Source of the DNA: Desulfobacterales bacterium | GTDB lineage: Bacteria; Desulfobacterota; Desulfovibrionia; Desulfovibrionales; Desulfothermaceae | DNA length: 41,748 bases | Assembly: GCA_027064715.1 (NCBI GenBank) | Contig: JAMOPG010000136.1 | Location: 1 to 41,748 of the forward strand | Reading direction: 5' to 3' | Part shown: piece by piece, positions 15,946-25,113 of the stretch | Position numbering within the stretch: position 1 is the first letter of the stretch | Layout: the number at the start of each line of letters is the position of its first letter | Notes under the pieces: generated by a model | The model's input: the letters and a program-made list of their open reading frames with translations, nothing else | Databases searched by the model: none | What the model was told of the DNA's origin: nothing | Translations under genes and position numbers: made by a program

Positions 15946-18021
15946 ATGAGTATGATTGATCTTGAAAAGGATCTAAATGAAGCACAATATGAGGCAGTTA
16001 CCACAATATATGGACCAGTTTTGGTTATAGCTGGTGCTGGAAGTGGAAAGACAAGGACAATAGTATATAGACTCGCCCATTTAATAGATCTAAAAGCAAA
16101 TCCCACATCAATTTTGCTTTTGACCTTCACCAAAAAAGCAGCACAAGAGATGTTGCTCAGGGCAGGACAGCTTATAGGTGCAAAGGTAGAAGGGGTTAGT
16201 GGTGGAACATTTCATTCTTTTGCTAATACAATTTTAAGGAGATTTGCAGGTGAGCTAGGTTATTCCAGAGAATTTACAATTTTAGATCAAGGAGATTCAG
16301 AAGACATTATAAAGCAGATAAGGGAGAGTCATAAAATAAGGGAAAAGGACAAGAGCTTTCCTAAAAAGAATACCATTTTCTCTTTAATATCTAGAATGAG
16401 AAATAAAGAGATATCGTTAGAAGATGCAATTTCAATGACCTCACCTCATCTACTCATGTATCTTGATGATATTGAAAAGATATATAAGGAATACACAAAA
16501 TTCAAAAAAGAACATAACTTAATGGATTATGACGATCTTTTGTTTAATTTAGAAGAACTTTTAAATATGCGACAGGATATTTTAGATTTTTTGAGGATCA
16601 GATATCAATTTATAATGGTTGATGAGTATCAAGATACAAATTTAGTTCAAGGCAGGCTTATATCCCTTTTAGGCGGAGTTGATGGAAATGTCATGGCTGT
16701 TGGAGATGATGCACAATCTATATATTCTTTTAGAGGTGCAACTGTAAGGAATATTTTGGATTTTCAAAAATATTTTCCAGAGACCAAGATTATTAAATTA
16801 GAACAAAACTATCGATCTACACAACCAATCTTGGATTTTAGTAATGAGATTTTAAAGAATGCAGAAGAAAAATATGAAAAAAAATTATTTGCAACCAAAA
16901 AAGGTGGATCACTCCCACAGATCATTTATACATTGTCAGATCAATCACAGGGTGCGCTAGTTGTGGATAAGATAGTTGAGCTATCTGACTATTACCCATT
17001 AAGTGAAATTGCTGTCTTATTCAGGGCAGGTTATCAATCATATCCTGTGGAATTACATTTAAATAAAAGGGGAATTAAGTATAAAAAATTTGGAGGAATA
17101 AAATTTCATGAGGCAGCGCATATCAAAGATGTAATAGCATATCTAAAATTAATACACAATCCAGCAGACATCCTTGCATGGCAAAGAGTATTCAATGTTA
17201 TACCAAAGATAGGACCAAAAACAATAAGCAAAATGTATGAGAGCTTTTTTTCAGATAGAAAATATATATTGAGACTGGCTGAGCAAAATGAAGATGTAAA
17301 AAAGATATTTGAATTAATAAATGATGCAAATTTAAAAAAAGAAAGTCCAGTAAATATCATAGATAAAGTTTTAAAGATATATGAACCATATTTTAAAGAA
17401 ATTTATCACGATGATTATCCAAAAAGGCAGATGGGACTGGAAGAAGTTTTGCAGATTGCTTCAGGATATAGTGAATTGGATACGTTTTTGTCAGATATTA
17501 CATTGGAAAGTACAGAGAACTTTTATGCCCATGATCCATTAGAACAATATGTCACACTCTCCACAATACATTCTGCAAAGGGGCTGGAATGGAGTGTTGT
17601 GATGATTATTGATATGGTGGAAGATAGGTTTCCATCCAGACTGTCTCAACAAGAGCCAGAGGGGTTGGAAGAGGAGAGAAGACTATTTTACGTTGCGTGC
17701 ACCAGGGCTAAGGAAAGGCTTATCATCTTTTGTCCAAAGACCTTATCTACAAAATATGGAGACCCATATCCTACCAGGCCTAGCCTTTTTATAGAAGAGA
17801 TGTCTCCTTCTGTTTATGAAGAGCTTTATGAGAATTACACAGGGGCTATAAAAAGAGTAACACATCAGAAAAAGAAAAATAAAGAAACTGGAAAATGGTG
17901 TAATCACAAGATATTTGGTAAAGGAAAGATCCTGGAAGAATTGGGTCCTGATAAATTAAAGGTGTATTTTTCAGGATTTGGGGTGAAGATAATGCTAAGA
18001 CAATATCTTGATATTGAATAA
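15946..18021 (+). CDS. UvrD/PcrA-type superfamily 1A DNA helicase
   Basis: A 691-residue 3'-5' helicase with all SF1A motifs: Q-motif NEAQYEAV, Walker A GAGSGKTRT, motif II DEYQDTN, motif III VGDDAQSIYSFRGA, YRSTQPIL, motif V TIHSAKGLEW and motif VI LFYVACTRAKERL. A C-terminal Tudor-like segment follows (HKIFGKGKILEELG), as in PcrA/UvrD, where it contacts RNA polymerase. The likely role is repair and clearing of replication-transcription conflicts. Two Mets, at 15946 and 15952, share one weak AGGA site; the second is better spaced. It follows the AlkP-like gene by 8 nt, probably by co-transcription rather than shared function. Confidence 0.92.
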   Translation: MSMIDLEKDLNEAQYEAVTTIYGPVLVIAGAGSGKTRTIVYRLAHLIDLKANPTSILLLTFTKKAAQEMLLRAGQLIGAKVEGVSGGTFHSFANTILRRFAGELGYSREFTILDQGDSEDIIKQIRESHKIREKDKSFPKKNTIFSLISRMRNKEISLEDAISMTSPHLLMYLDDIEKIYKEYTKFKKEHNLMDYDDLLFNLEELLNMRQDILDFLRIRYQFIMVDEYQDTNLVQGRLISLLGGVDGNVMAVGDDAQSIYSFRGATVRNILDFQKYFPETKIIKLEQNYRSTQPILDFSNEILKNAEEKYEKKLFATKKGGSLPQIIYTLSDQSQGALVVDKIVELSDYYPLSEIAVLFRAGYQSYPVELHLNKRGIKYKKFGGIKFHEAAHIKDVIAYLKLIHNPADILAWQRVFNVIPKIGPKTISKMYESFFSDRKYILRLAEQNEDVKKIFELINDANLKKESPVNIIDKVLKIYEPYFKEIYHDDYPKRQMGLEEVLQIASGYSELDTFLSDITLESTENFYAHDPLEQYVTLSTIHSAKGLEWSVVMIIDMVEDRFPSRLSQQEPEGLEEERRLFYVACTRAKERLIIFCPKTLSTKYGDPYPTRPSLFIEEMSPSVYEELYENYTGAIKRVTHQKKKNKETGKWCNHKIFGKGKILEELGPDKLKVYFSGFGVKIMLRQYLDIE

Positions 18022-18148
18022 AAACATAACCTCAGTTATTGAGAAACATATTTTGAGGGTATATATTGTTATATAGCGATTGTAAAGGATACATCTAAAA
18101 TAAAAAGAGTTATAAAAGTAATGAGAGCGATGTCTTAGCTAAACAGGC

Positions 18149-18337
18149 TCAATAGAGATAAGCTGAAGAGACCTCATCTTCTATATAGCCCAACTCCATG
18201 GATAATAAAAGGAAATATCTTACTTTCTCAACTGAATCTCTGGCATTATCGTTAGGCGGAAACTTATCTGTAAGCTTATAAATCTTCAATACCAACACAT
18301 GTGCCTTCTTCCAAACCTCCAAATCCTTCCAATGCAG
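18149..18337 (-). pseudogene. Remnant of a four-helix-bundle (23S rRNA intervening-sequence-type, S23) protein gene
   Basis: An in-frame stretch of 62 codons reads HWKDLEVWKKAHVLVLKIYK, then LTDKFP, and later VRYFLLLSMELGYIEDE before a TGA. The first part matches the start of the small four-helix-bundle family (normally about 115-125 residues) and the second matches its third helix region. The 50 or so residues expected between (the IRRAAVSIPSNIAEG part) are gone, and the C-terminal helix is missing. The start position carries CTG instead of ATG. An internal deletion plus end loss makes this a pseudogene. Members of this family are often found inside rRNA introns or as mobile-like orphan genes. 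Confidence 0.75.
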
Positions 18338-18493
18338 TCCCCTACCCCCTTAATCCATAATCCTTAATCCTTCACCCTCATAACTCAAGAACTTGCAATG
18401 AGTTAAACTCTTCTAAAAAACGTAAATTTTTTTCACGTTTTTAAAGAGAAAAGCTTAGAAATATTATCCTTTCTTTTTAATGCACTATCTCTC

Positions 18494-18521
18494 TTGCATT
18501 TATTAAAAAATTCTATAAAAT
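18494..18521 (+). promoter_or_regulatory. Possible promoter for amrS-rarA
   Basis: TTGCAT (18494-18499) is followed after 16 bp by TAAAAT (18516-18521), about 30 nt before the amrS start and just ahead of its AAAAGGAG site. The -10 matches 5 of 6 bases but the -35 only 3. Confidence 0.3.
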
Positions 18522-18552
18522 TTTTAAACAAACATTAAAAGGAGTTTTAATT

Positions 18553-19572
18553 ATGTTTAAAGCAAGGCTTTGGAAAAAGGTAGATGAAAATAGAGTGCAA
18601 TGTCAATTGTGTAATCATTTTTGCATCTTAAAGGAAGGAGAGACAGGAAGGTGTGGAGTCAGGGTTAACCAAAATAATGAGCTGTATACTTTAGTATATG
18701 ATAAGGTTGCTGCTATAAATATTGATCCAATAGAAAAAAAACCCTTATATCACTTTTTGCCTGGCACAAAGACCTTTTCTTCAGGGACTGTTGGTTGTAA
18801 TTTTTCATGTATATTTTGCCAAAATCACTCACTCTCTCAATATCCCAAAAAACACAAAGAGATAGTAGGAGAAAGGGTTACTCCAGAGATAATTGTAGAG
18901 GCATGTATTAAATACAATTGTGAGTCCATATCATACACCTATTCAGAACCTACTATCTTTTTTGAACTTATGCAGGATACTGCAAGGATCGCAGTTAAGA
19001 AAAATTTAAAAAACGTAATAGTTTCAAATGGATTTATGAGTTCTAAATGCTTAGATGAATTAGAAGGGTTAATCCACGCTGCAAATATAGATCTTAAGTC
19101 ATTTTCAGATGAGTTTTATAAAAAAATGTGTGATGGGAAATTAAAACCTGTGCTTAACAATCTTATATCTTTAAAAAAGATGGGAATATGGCTTGAGATA
19201 ACTACGCTACTTATCCCTGGAAAGAACGATCAAGAAAAGGAACTAAGAGACATTGCAAGATTTATAAAAAATGAACTTGGAGAAGATGTCCCCTGGCATA
19301 TTAGTAGATTCCATCCAGATTACCAGCTTTTAGATTCAACGGTAACTCCACTTAGTTCACTTGAAATGGCATATGAGATTGGTGTAAGCGAAGGCCTAAA
19401 ATATGTGTATATTGGTAATGTCCCAGGTACCACAAGAGAAAATACCTATTGCCCTGTGTGCGGAAGCATCCTTATCAAACGCACTGGTTTTCACGCTGAA
19501 ATATTAAACCTGAAGAATGGACAATGCAAAAAGTGCAAGACTTCTATTCCTGGCTATTGGGAAAATAAGTAA
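18553..19572 (+). CDS. amrS: AmmeMemoRadiSam-system radical SAM enzyme
   Basis: A 339-residue protein. An N-terminal cysteine region (CQLCNHFCILKEGETGRCG) precedes the radical-SAM cluster motif GCNFSCIFCQN (CxxxCxxC) and YTYSEPTIFFE. The pattern CPVCGSILI...CKKC near the C-terminus is typical of the AmrS/PflA-like family. The family is named for co-occurrence with AMMECR1 and Memo domains; neither partner is in this window, and the substrate is not firmly known. AAAAGGAG lies 7 nt before the ATG. The stop TAA shares its last base with the rarA ATG (TAATG), so translation is coupled. Confidence 0.9.
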   Translation: MFKARLWKKVDENRVQCQLCNHFCILKEGETGRCGVRVNQNNELYTLVYDKVAAINIDPIEKKPLYHFLPGTKTFSSGTVGCNFSCIFCQNHSLSQYPKKHKEIVGERVTPEIIVEACIKYNCESISYTYSEPTIFFELMQDTARIAVKKNLKNVIVSNGFMSSKCLDELEGLIHAANIDLKSFSDEFYKKMCDGKLKPVLNNLISLKKMGIWLEITTLLIPGKNDQEKELRDIARFIKNELGEDVPWHISRFHPDYQLLDSTVTPLSSLEMAYEIGVSEGLKYVYIGNVPGTTRENTYCPVCGSILIKRTGFHAEILNLKNGQCKKCKTSIPGYWENK

Positions 19573-20786
19573 TGAAAAAGAACAATCCTCCTTTATACGA
19601 ACAAATTAGACCCAAAACTTTTGATGAATTTATTGGTCAGGCCCACATAAAAAATACCATTGAAACCATATTAAAGGCAAAACATCCCCCTAATATCTTA
19701 TTTTTTGGTCCACCAGGTTGTGGCAAAACCACCCTTGCACTCCTTTGTGCAAAAGAATTTCACATGGAATACATCCATCTAAGTGCGCCTGAGACATCTG
19801 TTTCAGAGATAAAAAAATATACAAATAGTAATAAGATCTTAATCTTGGATGAGATACATAGATTTTCAAAAGCACAACAGGATCTATTTCTGCCGCTACT
19901 TGAAAAAGGAAAGCTCATTTTATTTGCCACTACCACAGAAAACCCATCTTTTTCAATTACAAGACAACTTTTATCTAGGATCCACGTTATAAAACTAAAG
20001 AGATTGGGTGAAGAAGAGTTATCTCAAATATTAACTAGGACTTTAAAATACTTAAACTTTGAATTATCAGAAGATATTACTGATTTTTTGGTTAAAATGA
20101 GTGGTGGAGATGCAAGATCTCTTTTAAATTTATTAGAATTTATACAAAATGTTGATATTGAAGATCTCACTTTAGATAAGCTAAAAAATATCATACCTCA
20201 AAAAATAATAAGTGGCGATAGAAAAGGAGACAGCCACTATCAGTTGGCATCTGCCTTTATAAAGTCCATTAGAGGATCTGATCCTGATGCTGCTATATAT
20301 TATCTTGCCTGTATGTTGGAATCAGGAGAAGATCCCAAATTTATATGTAGAAGACTCATTTTATCTGCATCAGAAGATGTTGGACTTGCTGATCCCTATG
20401 CACTTACTTTAGCTGTCTCATGTGCCCAGGCTGTTGAGATGATTGGCATGCCTGAGGGATTTATCCCTTTGGCTGAAACTACTATTTATCTGGCACTAGC
20501 ACCTAAAAGCAATTCTTCATACAGGGCATATCTTGAAGCAAAAAGAGAAGTAATAAATAATGGAATACAAGAGGTTCCTCTCCACCTTCGAAATCCTGTG
20601 ACAAAGTTAGACAGAGAACAGAACTTTGGTCAAGGCTATAAATATCCACATGACTATCCGCAAGCATGGGTAGCTCAACAATATCTCCCAGATAAATTAA
20701 AAAATAAAAAATTCTATATTCCGAAAAATCAAGGCAAAGAACCACATCTTCATCAATGGATAAAAAAAAGAAAAAATAACATCTAA
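19572..20786 (+). CDS. rarA: Replication-associated recombination protein RarA (MgsA), AAA+ ATPase
   Basis: A 404-residue clamp-loader-like ATPase acting at stalled replication forks. It shows the RarA start PLYEQIRPKTFDEFIGQAHI, Walker A GPPGCGKTT, Walker B LILDEIHRFSK, sensor ATTENPSFSI and GGDARSLLNLLEF. The MgsA C-terminal half follows (DPDAAIYYLACMLESGEDP, SAEDVGLADPYAL-like text, ending KYPHDYPQAWVAQQYLPD). Length is slightly short of 430 but complete. It is translationally coupled to amrS, and its end overlaps the convergent TPR gene by 4 nt, leaving no space for a separate terminator. Confidence 0.95.
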   Translation: MKKNNPPLYEQIRPKTFDEFIGQAHIKNTIETILKAKHPPNILFFGPPGCGKTTLALLCAKEFHMEYIHLSAPETSVSEIKKYTNSNKILILDEIHRFSKAQQDLFLPLLEKGKLILFATTTENPSFSITRQLLSRIHVIKLKRLGEEELSQILTRTLKYLNFELSEDITDFLVKMSGGDARSLLNLLEFIQNVDIEDLTLDKLKNIIPQKIISGDRKGDSHYQLASAFIKSIRGSDPDAAIYYLACMLESGEDPKFICRRLILSASEDVGLADPYALTLAVSCAQAVEMIGMPEGFIPLAETTIYLALAPKSNSSYRAYLEAKREVINNGIQEVPLHLRNPVTKLDREQNFGQGYKYPHDYPQAWVAQQYLPDKLKNKKFYIPKNQGKEPHLHQWIKKRKNNI

Positions 20787-22129
20787 GAAAGTCTTTGTAA
20801 CATCTGTTGCGCAAGGGTATAATCTGGATTTGTCTGAAGCGACCTCTTAAAAAATTCCTTTGCCTTGTCAAACTCTTGAGCCTTATAATAGATCATTCCA
20901 ATATTATATAACACCACTTCATTATCAGTTCCAAAATCAGGATTTCTCCTAAGCATCACATTTATCAAATCCCTTGCTTTTTCCACCTCTTTTGCTTCCA
21001 GGTACGCCAGAGCCATATTGTACATGATCCTTTCATTATAAGGATCTAATTTTAGGGCCTTTTTGTATTCCTCAATTGCAAGTAACGGTTTTTTCTGCTG
21101 TCTTAGACAAATTCCAAGTCTGTTAAAGGTCTCAATATCACTTACATCCCATTTCTTCTTTATATCTAGTGCCTTTCTATAAAATTTTTCAGCAAGAGAT
21201 GCGTCAATATCTATTAATCCATCCGCAATTTTTAATGCCAAATTACCAAGCTCTTCCTTTGCATGTTTTGCTGCAATCTTTATTGCCTCATCTAGATATT
21301 GCTCTCCTTCTTCTTTTTTCCCAAGCTCAACAGCTGTAGTACCAATTTCTACTTTTCTATCAATATTTAAAGGACTTAACTTATCCAATTTTTTCAATAC
21401 TTCTAACAGCTCTTCTTTATTTCCTTGTTCTTTAGCAAGCTCAGCCAATTTTTTCAAAGGATCTAAAAAAAGTTGCCAATTATGGTGAGCCTTTAGATAA
21501 AACTCCTTTGCCTTTTCAACATCTCCCATTACTTTGTATATATCACCTTTAAGTATATAGACTGCTGCACTGTTTGGCTTAACCTTCAATATCTCATCAC
21601 ATTTCTTTAATGCCGCCTTATACTGTCCTTTTTGTAAAAGCCTTCTTGCTTCCTCTATCTTTTCACCCAACTTTGAAGGAGGTTTAAGAGTAAATGCTAT
21701 CTTTTCTATTAAAGTATTTACACTTAAAGGCTTTGTAATAAAATTATTAACACCCAATTCAAAAAACTTTATCAAAATCTCTTTTTCCACCTCAGTAGTC
21801 AACATGATTATTAAGATCTTATTTTTAAATGTCTCTTTTAGCGTAGTAATCAAATTAGTTGTCTGTATCCCATCAATAACACGTTCTAAAAATAAGACCA
21901 CCCTGTTTCCTACTTTTAACTCAGATGCAATCTTTGAAAGCAGATCTTTTTGGGAAGAGGCAGTTATAACACATGGCTTTTGAATTCCCAATTGTTTTAC
22001 AACCATCCTGGTCAATAATTTTATGAACATATTGTCCTTGGTGTATGTGATAAATACACCCTTCTTATCAATAAAATCTAATATTATCTTTTCATATTTA
22101 GAATACTTTATCCTGTCTTTTAGTGCCAT
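20783..22129 (-). CDS. Receiver-like domain fused to tetratricopeptide repeats
   Basis: A 448-residue cytoplasmic protein. Residues ~20-148 follow the receiver fold (VFITYTKDNMFI, VVLFLERVIDG, LIIMLTTEV, NNFITKPLS). The signalling Thr111 and the Lys133-Pro134 pair are kept, but the phosphoacceptor Asp appears as Glu82. From residue ~160 there are several TPR units (YKAALKKCDEILKVKPNSA, PLLAIEEYKKALKLDPYNE, FDKAKEFFKRSLQTNPDYT), a protein-binding scaffold. A Glu at the Asp position can mimic a phosphorylated state. No DNA-binding or enzymatic domain is seen, so it should act through protein contacts; partners are unknown. It lies 77 nt after icd on the same strand. Confidence 0.88.
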   Translation of the reverse strand: MALKDRIKYSKYEKIILDFIDKKGVFITYTKDNMFIKLLTRMVVKQLGIQKPCVITASSQKDLLSKIASELKVGNRVVLFLERVIDGIQTTNLITTLKETFKNKILIIMLTTEVEKEILIKFFELGVNNFITKPLSVNTLIEKIAFTLKPPSKLGEKIEEARRLLQKGQYKAALKKCDEILKVKPNSAAVYILKGDIYKVMGDVEKAKEFYLKAHHNWQLFLDPLKKLAELAKEQGNKEELLEVLKKLDKLSPLNIDRKVEIGTTAVELGKKEEGEQYLDEAIKIAAKHAKEELGNLALKIADGLIDIDASLAEKFYRKALDIKKKWDVSDIETFNRLGICLRQQKKPLLAIEEYKKALKLDPYNERIMYNMALAYLEAKEVEKARDLINVMLRRNPDFGTDNEVVLYNIGMIYYKAQEFDKAKEFFKRSLQTNPDYTLAQQMLQRLS

Positions 22130-22206
22130 CTCGTCGCCTTTTTAATAACAATTTTCTACTAACTCATTTGAGAGGCTTGCTATGTTAGAGCCGCCTGTTT
22201 ACCTAG

Positions 22207-23364
22207 TTACAAGTTTTCTGCAATTATTTCTCCAAATCTTTTACACCCAACACTCTTTGCACCTGGCATTAACCTGGCTAAATCTTGTGTTACTTCCTTT
22301 TTTGCTATGGCCTTTTCAATGGCATCCTCTATCCTTTTTCCAGCACCTTTCCACCCCATATATTCCAACATCATTGCCCCAGAAAGTATCAAACTGCATG
22401 GATTTGCAGTATCAGTACCTGCCCTTTTTGGTACAGAGCCATGTGTTGGTTCGAAAAGGGCCAAATTATCTCCAATATTAGCACCTGGAGCAAGCCCCAA
22501 TCCTCCCACTTGAGCTGCCAGGGCATCTGAGATGTAATCTCCATTTAAGTTAGTTGTTGCAATCACATCATATTCAGCAGGTCTTGTTAATACTTGCTGA
22601 AACATGTTATCTGCTATTCTGTCTTTTATAATAATTCTTTTTTCATCTAAAGAAGCATCCTCTTCTTTTACGCATTTGTCTTTAAATTCATCTTCTTCCA
22701 TCACCTCATAACCCCAATTGCGAAATGCCCCTTCAGTAAATTTCATTATATTCCCTTTGTGCATCAAGGTAACACTCTTTCTATTATTCTCAATTGCATA
22801 TCTTATGGCCTTTCTAATTAGTCTCTTTGATCCAAATTCTGTTATGGGTTTTATTCCAATTGCAGCTTTTTCATCAATATTTACACCAAGTTCACTTTTC
22901 ATAAAATCAATAATCTTTTTGGCCTCGGAGGACAGGGCTTCCCACTCTATTCCTGCATAAACATCTTCTGTATTTTCTCTAAAAATCACCATATTAACAA
23001 GTTCAGGATGTTTTACTGGAGTTTCCAATCCGTTAAAATATCTGACTGGTCTAATACAGGCATACAGATCAAATGTCTGGCGTAGGGTTACATTTAAACT
23101 TCTAAACCCAGTGCCCACAGGGGTTGTAAGTGGACCTTTTATTGCTATTTCTGCCTCCTCTTTTAAGGTCTTTAAAGTATCTTCTGGAAGATATGATCCA
23201 GTTTCTTTATATGCCTTTTCTCCAGCTAATACCTCTATCCATTCAATCTTTTTCTCTCCATTAAACTCCTTTTCAACTGCCCTATCTATTACCATTTTTG
23301 CTGCACTAAATATCTCAGGGCCAATTCCATCACCTTCAATATAATAGACCTTTTTAATTTCCAT
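22207..23364 (-). CDS. icd: Isocitrate dehydrogenase (isopropylmalate/isocitrate dehydrogenase family)
   Basis: A 385-residue decarboxylating dehydrogenase. [21 protein letters not shown] (substrate site Ser/Asn/Arg/Arg), [14 protein letters not shown] and [23 protein letters not shown] are isocitrate-type rather than isopropylmalate-type. The coenzyme region reads [16 protein letters not shown]. It keeps the Lys seen in E. coli NADP-enzymes but has Arg for the Tyr and Ala for the Val, so coenzyme choice is unclear. It serves the TCA cycle or 2-oxoglutarate supply for glutamate. It begins 14 nt after the DUF3786 gene, so the two are probably co-transcribed. Confidence 0.93.
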   Translation of the reverse strand: MEIKKVYYIEGDGIGPEIFSAAKMVIDRAVEKEFNGEKKIEWIEVLAGEKAYKETGSYLPEDTLKTLKEEAEIAIKGPLTTPVGTGFRSLNVTLRQTFDLYACIRPVRYFNGLETPVKHPELVNMVIFRENTEDVYAGIEWEALSSEAKKIIDFMKSELGVNIDEKAAIGIKPITEFGSKRLIRKAIRYAIENNRKSVTLMHKGNIMKFTEGAFRNWGYEVMEEDEFKDKCVKEEDASLDEKRIIIKDRIADNMFQQVLTRPAEYDVIATTNLNGDYISDALAAQVGGLGLAPGANIGDNLALFEPTHGSVPKRAGTDTANPCSLILSGAMMLEYMGWKGAGKRIEDAIEKAIAKKEVTQDLARLMPGAKSVGCKRFGEIIAENL

Positions 23365-23378
23365 TAACCGTCCTCCAG

Positions 23379-23999
23379 TTATAGGGTTTTAGCTATTTCA
23401 ATTAGTTTATAAATCGTCATGCCTGAGAGCCAAGCTACATCTTCTGGTGATAAGATAGAAGATATGGATACGTCAAACAAAATATTTCCAGAGGGATCAA
23501 ACTCATCATCTCCTTCCCAGAGTATGAGTCTGATTGGCACAAATGGAAAGACATAATACTCAAAACCAACATCACCTTCCTCTATTTCCAGAGCACCTAA
23601 TACCCCACATGCCCTTTTAAAAAGATCTAGATTTTTCCCAAAAACATTTACCATTGGAGTTATAACCCTGGCACTAAAGGGTCCAAAATAAAAGGTTGCT
23701 CCTGGTATTTCTCTATAAGATATCCACTTGTCATAAACAGAAAGAGGTTTTTTACCTTGTAGATAGTGTAAGATTAATACCTGTTCTGTTAATGGAACCT
23801 CTTGTTTAGGATTGTCTTTGTTTTTAAATTCAAAATATGGATACGTTACATGATATTTACTTCCCAAAAAAGAAATCTCCATTCTATTTTCAGAAACTTT
23901 CTTAAATCCACTTCTATTTACAATATATTTGAATGTTTCATTCTTCAGTTCTTCAATGGCCTTGGCCTTGGCCATTCTATAATCATCTATCCTTGGCAT
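23379..23999 (-). CDS. DUF3786-type protein
   Basis: A 206-residue soluble protein of unknown function that I recognise as resembling DUF3786. It shows [57 protein letters not shown] and a C-terminal [20 protein letters not shown] start it at the ATG at 23999, preceded by AAGGAT; the open frame reaches 24110, but that part is rich in hydrophobic and Cys residues and crosses the untranslated stretch after the acsE terminator. This family is often found close to corrinoid and acetyl-CoA pathway genes in anaerobes, as here after acsE. No catalytic residues can be named. Confidence 0.75.
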   Translation of the reverse strand: MPRIDDYRMAKAKAIEELKNETFKYIVNRSGFKKVSENRMEISFLGSKYHVTYPYFEFKNKDNPKQEVPLTEQVLILHYLQGKKPLSVYDKWISYREIPGATFYFGPFSARVITPMVNVFGKNLDLFKRACGVLGALEIEEGDVGFEYYVFPFVPIRLILWEGDDEFDPSGNILFDVSISSILSPEDVAWLSGMTIYKLIEIAKTL

Positions 24000-24083
24000 A
24001 AAACTGATCCTTAAAATAAGGAGTAATATGGTTTCAAAAATGTGGGGATACCATATTATAAATGCGCAAAGAAATCCAGTATT

Positions 24084-24123
24084 AAAAATGCAAAAACCCT
24101 GGGAAGACAAAAATGACCCAAGG
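24084..24123 (-). terminator. Rho-independent terminator after acsE
   Basis: Read on the minus strand, CCTTGGG (24123-24117) pairs with CCCAGGG (24103-24097), a 7-bp stem with one G-U pair around a 13-nt loop. It is followed by TTTTTGCATTTTT. It lies about 30 nt after the acsE stop and marks the end of the acs operon, with DUF3786-icd beyond it. Confidence 0.7.
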
Positions 24124-24151
24124 CATTAGATATTTTTGCAAAAAAATTAAT

Positions 24152-25048
24152 TTACAATTCTAACCAGGAATCAGAATATAAGGTCTTACCTAACAACACA
24201 TTAGTAGTCTTTACATAATCTTGTAATTCTTTTGGCAGGCTATTTAGATCAGGCTGATTACCTTCCATTGTCTGATAAATTACATCAACTATATCCTGGC
24301 GCTGGCCTTTAGCAATAGCATTCAATGTATCATCTTTTGGATCAGTGATAATGGACTGCATTCCATATTTCATTAACATTACTCCATATGTTCGGTTGAG
24401 TATTGGACGAAGGTGGCGAGGGACTCCATTGGATACATTGGAAAGACCACACGTAGATCTAACACCTGGAAACATCTCTATCAGCTCACCATACAACATC
24501 TCATAGAACTTGAGAAGTATTACTGCTTGATCTTGTTGCACATTAACAGGGGTTACAACTCCATCCACCCATATCTTTTCATTAGGAATACCAGCTGAAT
24601 TTGCTGCTGTTAAAAGTTCAACACAAAGGGCTATCCTTTCATGCTCATCCCTTGGAAGACCTTCAGGTCCCCACATGAGGGCCACAAAATCTGCATTATA
24701 TTCAACAGCCAGAGGCAACATCTTTTCATATCTCTCAGGTCTGCACGCAATAGAATTTATTATTGGAGGTTTGTCACATACTTTAAGACCAGCTTTAATT
24801 GCATCTATATTCGTTGTGTCTAGAAGCAAGGGCAGGTCCACAACTTCTTGAACAGTCTCAATCACCCACTGCATAAGATCTGGACCATCTTTTTTGGCTG
24901 GTCCAATATTTAGATCAATATAATCCATGCCTTTTTCTTTTTGAAAAAGCGCCTCCTCCTGAATGGGCTTTTTGTCCCTTTCTTTAAAGGCCCTGTTTAT
25001 TCTCTTTACCATTACATTTAAACTTTCTCCAAAAAGCAACATTGTCAT
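24152..25048 (-). CDS. acsE: Methyltetrahydrofolate:corrinoid/iron-sulfur protein methyltransferase
   Basis: A 298-residue pterin-binding enzyme that moves the methyl group from methyl-H4folate to the cobalt of the corrinoid protein AcsCD. The TIM-barrel motifs are visible: DYIDLNIGPAKKDGPDLMQW, LPLLLDTTNIDAI, INSIACRPERYE, ADFVALMWGPEGLP, IWVDGVVTPVN and RSTCGLSNVSNGVP. It is about 35 residues longer than the Moorella enzyme, mainly at the C-terminus (QTMEGNQPDL onward). GGGAG lies 6 nt before the ATG. It is the last gene of the acs operon, 65 nt after acsC, and a hairpin terminator follows. Confidence 0.95.
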   Translation of the reverse strand: MTMLLFGESLNVMVKRINRAFKERDKKPIQEEALFQKEKGMDYIDLNIGPAKKDGPDLMQWVIETVQEVVDLPLLLDTTNIDAIKAGLKVCDKPPIINSIACRPERYEKMLPLAVEYNADFVALMWGPEGLPRDEHERIALCVELLTAANSAGIPNEKIWVDGVVTPVNVQQDQAVILLKFYEMLYGELIEMFPGVRSTCGLSNVSNGVPRHLRPILNRTYGVMLMKYGMQSIITDPKDDTLNAIAKGQRQDIVDVIYQTMEGNQPDLNSLPKELQDYVKTTNVLLGKTLYSDSWLEL

Positions 25049-25113
25049 AATTTTCTCCCTTTTTGGTTTGTTAATTACCTACAATCCATTTAATAAAAAA
25101 TACAATTCCAATT

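Larger units (their letters stand above)
18022..18552. other. Intergenic region between the helicase and amrS
   Basis: It contains the decayed four-helix-bundle gene (18149-18337, minus strand) and a possible amrS promoter (18494-18521). A repetitive T/C/A-rich stretch (18340-18400, with TTAATCC and AATCCTT repeats) lies upstream of the remnant. A weak stem just after the helicase (CCTCA/TGAGG, about 18030-18058) lacks a T-run, so I do not call it a terminator. Confidence 0.6.

Noticed and set aside
18030-18058. Stem after the UvrD-type helicase as a terminator
   Set aside because: The stem is only 5 bp and there is no T-run after it.
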